This document shows, in pieces, positions 14,703 through 20,259 of a DNA stretch of 20,259 nt. Below the pieces are notes generated by a model. It did not search any database. It was not told the origin of the DNA and saw only the letters and a program-made list of their open reading frames with translations. Positions within the stretch are counted from its first letter, which is position 1, and each line of letters begins with the position of its first letter. This stretch comes from Croceimicrobium sp965658965 (lineage in GTDB: Bacteria > Bacteroidota > Bacteroidia > Flavobacteriales > Schleiferiaceae): the NCBI GenBank assembly GCA_965658965.1, contig CBFHVV010000052.1, positions 1-20,259 of the forward strand, read 5' to 3'. Made by a program: the position numbers and the translations under genes.

Positions 14703-14706
14703 GCCA

Positions 14707-14714
14707 CGAAATTA
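14707..14714 (-). promoter_or_regulatory. Possible -7 box (TTCG variant) for the DUF1015 gene
   Basis: On the minus strand TAATTTCG is one base off TAnnTTTG and ends 4 bases before ATG 14702. If used, the mRNA would be leaderless or nearly so. Confidence 0.3.
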
Positions 14715-14761
14715 AACATTCAAGTACTTAATTCTTAATTTTAGGGCCACATTAGCAAAAT

Positions 14762-15403
14762 ATGAATTTCCTCTCCGAAGATTTAGAAGATTACCTCAGC
14801 AGGCATCATAAGCCCGAGAATGAACTTTTAGCTGATTTAAACCGTCAAACTCATCTCAAAGTATTGCAACCACGGATGTTGAGTGGCCCATTGCAAGGAC
14901 GTTATTTGGCGTTTTTAAGTAAGATACTCCAACCAAAACAGATCCTAGAAATTGGTACTTATACTGGGTACTCGGCCCTCTGTTTGGCCGAAGGACTCGC
15001 TCCTCAGGGCAGATTGCATACTATTGAAATAAACGATGAGCTAGAAACTTTCATTCTTTCCTATTTTACGCGCAGCGCTTATGCAGATAAGTTAGCCTTG
15101 CACATTGGGGATGCCCTAGAAATAATAGAATCTTTGCAAGAAGATTGGGACCTTATTTTTATAGATGCCGATAAGCCACGCTATTTAGACTATTACCAAA
15201 AATTAGTTCCGAAATTAAAACCTGGAGCGGTAATTCTAGCCGATAATGTACTTTGGAGCGGTAAGGTTTTAAAGGAGCCCGACCCGAAAGACGAGAGTAC
15301 CATAGCTTTACTAGAGTTTAACCGTTTTGTACAAGAAGACGATCGTGTGGAGAACCTCCTTTTACCTTTACGCGATGGCCTAATGTGTATTCGAGTAAAA
15401 TAA
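14762..15403 (+). CDS. SAM-dependent O-methyltransferase (COMT/TrmR-like)
   Basis: This encodes 213 residues, typical of bacterial cation-dependent O-methyltransferases. Motif I is ILEIGTYTGYSALCLAEGL (61-79) and the SAM ribose acid lies in LHTIEIND (85-92). D135 and D137 are in LIFIDADKPRYLDYY, and D161-N162 is in AVILADNVLWSG; D135, D161 and N162 are the metal ligands of this family. The C-terminal strand LLPLRDGLMCIRVK is also typical. Substrates of relatives range from catechols to a wobble uridine modification in tRNA (TrmR), so the true substrate is undecided. It starts a same-strand series: the Asp-box gene begins 30 bases after its stop, and pepE and the AlkD gene follow closely. Confidence 0.92.
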   Translation: MNFLSEDLEDYLSRHHKPENELLADLNRQTHLKVLQPRMLSGPLQGRYLAFLSKILQPKQILEIGTYTGYSALCLAEGLAPQGRLHTIEINDELETFILSYFTRSAYADKLALHIGDALEIIESLQEDWDLIFIDADKPRYLDYYQKLVPKLKPGAVILADNVLWSGKVLKEPDPKDESTIALLEFNRFVQEDDRVENLLLPLRDGLMCIRVK

Positions 15404-15433
15404 TTAATCGCATCTGCGAAAAGCGCAATAAAC

Positions 15434-16735
15434 ATGAAGAAAATACTGGCCCTACTCATTGGCAGTTTTAGCCTACAAGCCCAAAATGTATTAATCGGTG
15501 AAGCCGACTTACGCAAAGGTCGAGGCTACTGCGAACCAAGCATTAGCATAAATCCTACCGAGCCCTCTAACCTTGTGGCGGCATGTATTTTAGACAAATT
15601 TTTCTACTCCAACGATAGTGGTAAAACTTGGCAGGAAGATCAGTTAAAATCAACTTATGGAGTTTGGGGCGATCCGGTACTTTTAACCGATACGGCAGGC
15701 AGTCATTACTATTTTCATCTTTCAGATCCCACGGGTAAAAATTGGGAGAGTGAAGAAATTCTAGATCGTATTGTTGTCCAAAAAAGCAATGACGGCGGTA
15801 AAACTTGGTCTGACGGTAGCTTTATGGGCATGAATCACCCCAAAGATCAAGATAAACATTGGGTTAGTTTAGATCCACAGACTAATGCCATTTATAGTAC
15901 TTGGACGCAATTTGACGATTATGGCAGTGAAGACTCTGCCGACTTCAGCAATATATTATTTTCAAAGTCTACTGATGGTGGCGAAACCTGGTCGGAAGCT
16001 TTACAAATAAACCAGTTCTCAGGAAATTGTTTGGATGGAGATAGCACCACGGAAGGTGCGGTGCCTACAGTTGGGCCCGATGGAAGCATTTATGTTTCAT
16101 GGGCTTTTGGAGCTAAACTATATTTTGACCGCTCACGGGACGGTGGTAAGTCTTGGTTAGAGGAAGATATTTTGGTTTCAGAACAACCCGGAGGTTGGGA
16201 TATTGATGTACCTGGAGTATTAAGAGCGAACGGAATGCCTGTTACAGTTTGCGATTTAAGTACCAGTGAATACTCGGGTCGAATTTACATTAATTGGGTA
16301 GACGACCGTAATGGCAATTACGATGTTTGGCTAATTAGCAGCGACGATGGTGGCGATAATTGGACCGAGCCTTTGCGGGTAAATAATGACCAAGACTCTG
16401 CCGATCAATTTTTTACTTGGATGACCGTGGATCAAAGCAACGGGAATTTATATGCCGTATTTTACGACCGCCGAGGTTTAGAAGGATTTGAGACTGACGT
16501 TTACTTGGCCTCAAGTACTGATGGCGGTGAAAACTGGAAAAACGAAAAGATTAACGAAAAGACCTTTGAAACCAATCCAAAAGTATTTTTTGGAGATTAC
16601 AATCACATTAGTGCTTACGAAGGAATGGTACGGCCAATCTGGACCGCACTATATGGCACTAAGATGGGGATTTACACCAGCCTGTTGCAATTTAAAACAG
16701 CTTTGGAGCAAGAAAATACGAGCGTGAATGATTAA
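15434..16735 (+). CDS. Exported Asp-box (BNR) repeat beta-propeller protein
   Basis: This encodes 433 residues with a short signal peptide (MKKILALLIGSFSLQAQ). Six Asp-box motifs S-x-D-x-G-x-x-W are visible at about residues 59, 118, 179, 234, 303 and 361 (for example SNDGGKTW, STDGGETW). Each sits on a beta-blade turn, predicting a six-bladed propeller. Sialidases have this fold, but I see no FRIP/RIP motif or clear Arg triad, so calling it a sialidase would be too strong; a binding or glycan-degrading role is open. No T9SS sorting tail is present and the chain ends in a polar stretch, so it may stay in the periplasm or leave by another route. It is probably in one transcript with the flanking O-methyltransferase and pepE. 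Confidence 0.85.
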   Translation: MKKILALLIGSFSLQAQNVLIGEADLRKGRGYCEPSISINPTEPSNLVAACILDKFFYSNDSGKTWQEDQLKSTYGVWGDPVLLTDTAGSHYYFHLSDPTGKNWESEEILDRIVVQKSNDGGKTWSDGSFMGMNHPKDQDKHWVSLDPQTNAIYSTWTQFDDYGSEDSADFSNILFSKSTDGGETWSEALQINQFSGNCLDGDSTTEGAVPTVGPDGSIYVSWAFGAKLYFDRSRDGGKSWLEEDILVSEQPGGWDIDVPGVLRANGMPVTVCDLSTSEYSGRIYINWVDDRNGNYDVWLISSDDGGDNWTEPLRVNNDQDSADQFFTWMTVDQSNGNLYAVFYDRRGLEGFETDVYLASSTDGGENWKNEKINEKTFETNPKVFFGDYNHISAYEGMVRPIWTALYGTKMGIYTSLLQFKTALEQENTSVND

Positions 16736-16790
16736 CTTCGCGGCAAGCTAAAATTAAATTAATCCTTGGTGCTTGAAGGCCCATCGCATT

Positions 16791-17528
16791 ATGAAATCCC
16801 TACCCCAACTTCCGAACGATACTAGTCGCCTGCTAATTATTTCAACTAGCAAAATTCACGGCTCTACCTACATGGAATATATTGCAGAAGAAGTAAAGGA
16901 CTTCTTAGGTGATAAAAATGAGCTACTATTTATTCCTTACGCACAGCCTGGTGGAATCTCTTACGACGAGTATACTCGCTTGCCGAAAGAAGTTTTACGA
17001 AAATTTGGGATTAATGTAAAAGGCCTGCATGAATACGCATCTGCCCCTGAGGCTATCGCCCAAGCCCAAGCCATTTTTACAGGCGGTGGTAACACTTTTT
17101 TACTTTTAAAAACTCTTTACGAAAAAGGATTAGTGGGCCCTTTACGTGAAGCTATTGCCAAAGGCACTCCCTATATGGGGAGCAGTGCTGGCAGTAATAT
17201 TACTGGAATTAGCATTGGCACCACCAACGATATGCCCATAGTTTATCCCCCCAGCTTTGAAGCCTTGCAGTTCTTGCCTTTTAATATAAACCCACATTAT
17301 TTAGATCCTAATCCAAGCTCAAAGCATCAAGGTGAAACCCGAGAAACGAGGATTAATGAGTTTCATTTCCAAAATGAGCAAAAAGTAATTGGTCTACGCG
17401 AAGGCTCTTGGCTTAGAGTGGAAGGCAAAAAAATCGTACTCAAAGGTGAACACAGTGCCCGTTTATTTGAAGCGGGGAAGCAAGCACAAGAAATAGCGCC
17501 ATCCGATATTAGCAGCTACTTACTTTAA
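16791..17528 (+). CDS. pepE: Peptidase E (Asp-specific dipeptidase)
   Basis: This encodes 245 residues from ATG 16791; a TTG at 16773 is in frame but precedes the conserved part and is not needed. It is a cytosolic serine peptidase of family S51 that cleaves dipeptides with N-terminal Asp. The nucleophile is S132 in YMGSSAGSN (128-136). The other triad members by family comparison are H169 in NINPHYLD and D147 in TTNDMPI. IFTGGGNTF (95-103) is the glycine-rich turn of the class I glutaminase-like fold, and LLFIPYAQP near residue 50 is typical. The N-terminal extension of about 10 residues is longer than in E. coli. The gene ends one base before the AlkD start. Confidence 0.92.
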   Translation: MKSLPQLPNDTSRLLIISTSKIHGSTYMEYIAEEVKDFLGDKNELLFIPYAQPGGISYDEYTRLPKEVLRKFGINVKGLHEYASAPEAIAQAQAIFTGGGNTFLLLKTLYEKGLVGPLREAIAKGTPYMGSSAGSNITGISIGTTNDMPIVYPPSFEALQFLPFNINPHYLDPNPSSKHQGETRETRINEFHFQNEQKVIGLREGSWLRVEGKKIVLKGEHSARLFEAGKQAQEIAPSDISSYLL

Positions 17529-17529
17529 G

Positions 17530-18225
17530 TTGACGGGTGATGAATTCATAGAATCGCTTCTCCCTCTCGCTGACCCAGAGTTTGCTGCTGGTTTAAAACG
17601 CTTTGGCATTCCTAATAAAAAAGCAATGGGATTACGCTTACCGCAGATACGTGAAGCGGTGAAGCCTTACAAGAACAATCCCCATTTGGCACATCAGCTT
17701 TATCAGATGCCCATTCACGAAGCCAAATTAGCCGCCGCTTTTATTGATAATCCTAAGGAGTTAAGCCTTACTCAAGCAGAAATATACTGGCAAGAATTCT
17801 ATAGTTGGGATTTAGTAGATCAGTTTTGCAATAGCCTCTTTGTTAAGAGTGAGCTAGCGCAGGAACTTCCATTTTTGTGGACTCCAGCCGAAGGAGAATT
17901 TCAGCGTCGTGCAGGTATAGTAATGATTGTAGCCATTGCCTTACATCATAAAAAAATGCCTGATCAAGATTTAGCCAAATTTTATCCGCTTTTGCAGAGA
18001 TACATTTTTGATGAGCGAAATTTTGTTAAAAAAGCGATTTCTTGGGCATTACGCACCATAGGCAAGCGCAGTTTATATCTTAATACACAAGTGCAAGAAC
18101 TGATTAAATCAGAATGGGTGGATACGCGAGGTAAGTTCCTATTCTGGGCCGCTAGTGATGCCTATCGCGAAATAAGTCAAGAGAAATATATTCGTCGCCT
18201 GCAAGCCAAAGAAGCTAAGAGCTAG
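17530..18225 (+). CDS. DNA alkylation repair protein, AlkD-like HEAT-repeat DNA glycosylase
   Basis: This encodes 231 residues. It is all-helical HEAT-like repeats that wrap damaged DNA and remove alkylated bases such as 3-methyladenine or 7-methylguanine. Conserved residues: W93 and D97 in YSWDLVDQF, matching the active-site Trp and Asp of Bacillus AlkD with the same spacing; then FDERNFVKKAISWALRTIGKRS (160-181), with W172 as the third site residue. The N-terminal KRFGIPNKKAMGLRLPQIR is typical. The start is taken as TTG 17530, one base after the pepE stop: the next in-frame ATG is at residue 33, inside the conserved part, and an in-frame stop lies at 17494. The ATG at 17540 is out of frame. 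Expression is likely coupled to pepE. Confidence 0.9.
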   Translation: MTGDEFIESLLPLADPEFAAGLKRFGIPNKKAMGLRLPQIREAVKPYKNNPHLAHQLYQMPIHEAKLAAAFIDNPKELSLTQAEIYWQEFYSWDLVDQFCNSLFVKSELAQELPFLWTPAEGEFQRRAGIVMIVAIALHHKKMPDQDLAKFYPLLQRYIFDERNFVKKAISWALRTIGKRSLYLNTQVQELIKSEWVDTRGKFLFWAASDAYREISQEKYIRRLQAKEAKS

Positions 18226-18322
18226 TAACTAGCTTATAATGGATAGCATAATGGGTTTCTCCACTGCCGAAGCTTTCCGCGGTGAAGCTTAAGCACTTAA
18301 ACGTTTATCATTTTCCATTTTC

Positions 18323-18353
18323 TTGTATTTCATAGACAGGCCCTATACCTTTG
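18323..18353 (+). promoter_or_regulatory. Promoter with both -33 and -7 elements
   Basis: TTG at 18323-18325 and TACCTTTG at 18346-18353 are spaced 20 bases, which fits the Bacteroidota consensus (TTG about 17-23 bases before TAnnTTTG). It is the best complete promoter match in the window. It would drive the beta-barrel gene with a leader of about 70 bases. The rest of 18226-18429 shows only a short palindrome over the AlkD stop and no gene. Confidence 0.6.
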
Positions 18354-18429
18354 ATTTTCAAACTGCTAAATCCTTCGCTTCTTTAACTAAAAACAAGGCT
18401 AGCAGTAGTTTATCACCTAAGCCTTTCCT

Positions 18430-19278
18430 ATGAATACATCTACTTACCCGCCGAAAAAACTCTTTACGCTTGCAATGAGCATTCTTTTCTTTAATGCTTT
18501 TGCTCAGTCTCCTCTCCGAGTAAAGGTTGAAGCCGGTTATGGCTTAGGTTTACCTTCTAGCAGTATAGTGGTTGAGAAAGATCAATATTTCTTTCGAAGC
18601 TCAAAATTCCAAGAATTACAGACTGCCGGAGGACTGCAGCTAGGAGTATCTATAGGAACAGAGCTTACAAACGGAATACGACTAAGTGCAAACTTTAATT
18701 ATCAGAGAACTGCAAATCAAGTTTTTAAAGACTATCTGGTATTTTTCCCTCGCAACAATCCCTACAATTCCGTTCCCTACGAAAACACCAGTCAAGTGAA
18801 CTATCAAACTTTAAGTCTTAGTCCGCAAATCACCTTTATTCTAAATGACACCAAATCCAATCTAAAGCCTTTTGTAAGTATTGGTCCCAGTTTAATTCTA
18901 AGGGGTAAAAACGAAATCAGCGCCACTTATTATTTAGAAATGCAGAACCAAGTTATTAGTTCGACCACGATACATAATTTCTCCATTAGCTTTGGTGCGA
19001 TGGCAAGTTTAGGCTTGGAGCGTCAAATCAATCAAAACTTTTCCCTCCAAGTATCTGCACGATTTAGGTTTGCCTATCTGGAACCAAATAATTACCAGCT
19101 AACAAAATATCTGATTAACGGCGAGGATAAACTTCACACTTTAAGTAGTAGTGAAAGAGAAGGTATCTACGCAAATGAACTTTTGCCAGATAATGGCTCG
19201 GGGCAATCACAAAGATATCATCCGGAAATTTCATGGATGGGTGCGGATGTAATGCTAGGCCTTATTTACAAACTATAA
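18430..19278 (+). CDS. Outer membrane beta-barrel protein (porin family-like)
   Basis: This encodes 282 residues. The N-terminus is a signal peptide: a polar start MNTSTYPPKK, then LFTLAMSILFFNAFAQ, with cleavage expected after AFAQ (residue 26). The mature chain alternates hydrophobic and polar residues in amphipathic strands (RVKVEAGYGLGLP, GIRLSANFNYQRT, FVSIGPSLILRG, FSISFGAMASLGLER, FSLQVSARFRFAYLE) and ends GADVMLGLIYKL, a closing strand. The layout and length fit the small 8- to 10-strand barrels of Bacteroidota with long extracellular loops (around residues 105-125 and 215-260). No ligand or partner can be deduced. It has its own well-formed promoter and a terminator after it, so it is a single-gene unit. 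Confidence 0.85.
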   Translation: MNTSTYPPKKLFTLAMSILFFNAFAQSPLRVKVEAGYGLGLPSSSIVVEKDQYFFRSSKFQELQTAGGLQLGVSIGTELTNGIRLSANFNYQRTANQVFKDYLVFFPRNNPYNSVPYENTSQVNYQTLSLSPQITFILNDTKSNLKPFVSIGPSLILRGKNEISATYYLEMQNQVISSTTIHNFSISFGAMASLGLERQINQNFSLQVSARFRFAYLEPNNYQLTKYLINGEDKLHTLSSSEREGIYANELLPDNGSGQSQRYHPEISWMGADVMLGLIYKL

Positions 19279-19350
19279 GTGAGCCCCCTAAACCTAAATA
19301 GAGTGCTTAGTTTGCTTTTCACCTTAAAAAGAGGCTTCTAGGACTAAGAT

Positions 19351-19375
19351 TAGTATAAAAATACTAGGCTTTTTT
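19351..19375 (+). terminator. Probable terminator between beta-barrel gene and gpmI
   Basis: TAGTAT (19351-19356) pairs perfectly with ATACTA (19361-19366) around an AAAA loop; GGC and six T residues follow (19370-19375). The stem is short and AT-rich, so efficiency may be low. Confidence 0.45.
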
Positions 19376-19407
19376 CTATTCTTTACCTTCTGCTCACTTG
19401 CATTAAG

Positions 19408-19415
19408 TAAATTTG
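19408..19415 (+). promoter_or_regulatory. -7 box for gpmI
   Basis: TAAATTTG is a full TAnnTTTG match ending 17 bases before ATG 19433 and lying after the terminator at 19351-19375. No TTG at the usual -33 distance is evident. Confidence 0.5.
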
Positions 19416-19432
19416 CGTCTTAACTATTTATC

Positions 19433-20259
19433 ATGAGTGAGACCAAGCGCACAGCACTAATTATATTAGATGGCTGGGGCATTGCCCGTAATAAAAATGT
19501 TTCAGCAGTGGATAAGGCCAAAACGCCTTTTGTTGACTCACTTTATCACGATTACCCGAATACGCGTTTAGAAGCTTCTGGTTTAGCCGTCGGTTTACCC
19601 GAAGGACAAATGGGAAATAGTGAAGTTGGCCACATGAATCTTGGAGCAGGACGCATCGTCTATCAAGATCTTGTAAAAATAAACTTAGCGGTAAAGGACG
19701 GTAGTCTCTCTGAAGAACCTGTTTTACAAGAAGCTTTTACTTACGCCAAAAAAGAAGGTAAAAAAGTTCACTTTATGGGACTGCTATCAGATGGCGGTGT
19801 TCACTCCCATATAAATCATTTGAAAGGCTTGATTAGTGCGGCATCCGAAGCGAACTTAAAAGACGTATTCGTACATGTATTCACCGATGGACGTGATACG
19901 GATCCGCAAGGTGGTTTAGGCTATGTGGCCGATTTAGAGCAACATTTAAACAAAACCACCGGTAGCATAGCTTCTATTATTGGCAGATATTTCGCCATGG
20001 ATCGCGACAAGCGCTGGGAGCGCGTTAAGAAAGCCTACGACTTAATGGTACACGGCACAGGTAAAGTATGCACATCTGCGCAAGCGGTATTAGAAGACAG
20101 TTATAAAGCCGGCATTAGCGATGAGTTTGTAGAGCCCGCAATATTAAATAAAGAAGGTACTATTGAAGAAGGTGATGTAGTACTATGCTTTAACTTCCGC
20201 ACCGACCGAGGACGCCAAATTACTACCGCTTTAAGCCAGCAAGCCTTTCCAGAGCAAGG
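19433..20259 (+). CDS. gpmI: 2,3-bisphosphoglycerate-independent phosphoglycerate mutase, 3' end outside window
   Basis: The frame is open from ATG 19433 to the end of the window (275 codons of an expected 500-520). The enzyme interconverts 3- and 2-phosphoglycerate in glycolysis, using two Mn ions and a phosphoserine. ALIILDGWG (8-16) supplies the first metal Asp (D13), and MGNSEVGHMNLGAGR (60-74) carries the phosphorylated S63. SDGGVHSH, VHVFTDGRDTDP, GRYFAMDRDKRWERVKKAYDLMVHG and FNFRTDRGRQ are the substrate-binding segments of the inserted transferase domain. All visible key residues are present. The C-terminal half of the phosphatase domain, with the remaining metal ligands, lies beyond the window. 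Confidence 0.96.
   Translation, partial: MSETKRTALIILDGWGIARNKNVSAVDKAKTPFVDSLYHDYPNTRLEASGLAVGLPEGQMGNSEVGHMNLGAGRIVYQDLVKINLAVKDGSLSEEPVLQEAFTYAKKEGKKVHFMGLLSDGGVHSHINHLKGLISAASEANLKDVFVHVFTDGRDTDPQGGLGYVADLEQHLNKTTGSIASIIGRYFAMDRDKRWERVKKAYDLMVHGTGKVCTSAQAVLEDSYKAGISDEFVEPAILNKEGTIEEGDVVLCFNFRTDRGRQITTALSQQAFPEQ

Noticed and set aside
15193..15516. Minus-strand open frame across the O-methyltransferase and Asp-box genes
   Set aside because: It spans the 3' and 5' ends of two clearly conserved plus-strand genes, so it is a shadow.
15434..16735. Naming the Asp-box protein a sialidase
   Set aside because: Asp boxes occur in many propellers; the catalytic motifs needed for that name were not found.
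18220..18234. Perfect palindrome (AGCTAGT, one base, ACTAGCT) across the AlkD stop codon, considered as a terminator
   Set aside because: No T-run follows and the stem would have almost no loop; it may be chance.
1..20259. CRISPR array, transposon ends, tRNA or phage features
   Set aside because: No spaced direct repeats, transposase, integrase, tRNA-like cloverleaf or phage gene could be recognised on either strand.

Overview
The window looks like a chromosomal segment of a Bacteroidota bacterium, most probably a member of the Flavobacteriales. Four things point there: a secreted protein with a type IX secretion (T9SS) C-terminal sorting domain; repeated matches to the Bacteroidota -7 promoter box TAnnTTTG upstream of genes, with little sign of Shine-Dalgarno sequences; a GldL-like membrane protein; and an S16 ribosomal protein with the long charged tail seen in this phylum. 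Coding density is high and base composition is AT-leaning and even. I see no insertion sequence, phage gene, tRNA, rRNA or CRISPR array, and no gene-free stretch longer than about 250 bases. Most of the window is ordinary housekeeping sequence; the less usual parts are in small operons.

Layout. Positions 1-1757 hold the 3' part of a large T9SS-secreted protein, a tiny membrane protein with a PID-CTERM-like tail, and a strong intrinsic terminator. A NeuD/PglD-type sugar acetyltransferase follows (1844-2443). A 252-base spacer with a long imperfect inverted repeat comes next. Then there is a run of minus-strand genes: a YihY/BrkB membrane protein, nadC for NAD synthesis, and a two-gene operon of an asparagine-synthase-like amidotransferase followed by a polysaccharide flippase. 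From 8092 the direction flips to a PadR regulator translationally coupled to a membrane protein with a duplicated GldL-like module. Next come rpsP-rimM-trmN6, a ribosome and tRNA maturation group.

After a minus-strand pirin gene lies a three-gene operon: a DUF6702-like protein, a HupE/UreJ-like membrane protein and a glycine-zipper membrane protein. It converges on, and overlaps by 19 bases, a minus-strand DUF1015 gene. A plus-strand series then holds an O-methyltransferase, an exported Asp-box repeat protein, peptidase E and an AlkD-like DNA glycosylase with a TTG start. The window ends with an outer-membrane beta-barrel protein, a terminator, and the 5' part of gpmI (glycolysis), which runs off the end.

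The best candidate for undescribed biology is the PadR/GldL-like pair at 8043-9035. It has a self-contained inverted-repeat operator, coupled translation, a putative HAAS-type cytoplasmic domain and two copies of the membrane segment that, in GldL, belongs to the proton-driven T9SS motor. Secondary points are the asnB-flippase operon, the DUF6702-HupE-glycine-zipper operon, the structured spacer at 2466-2558, and several promoters placed so close to the start codon that transcripts should be leaderless or nearly so.
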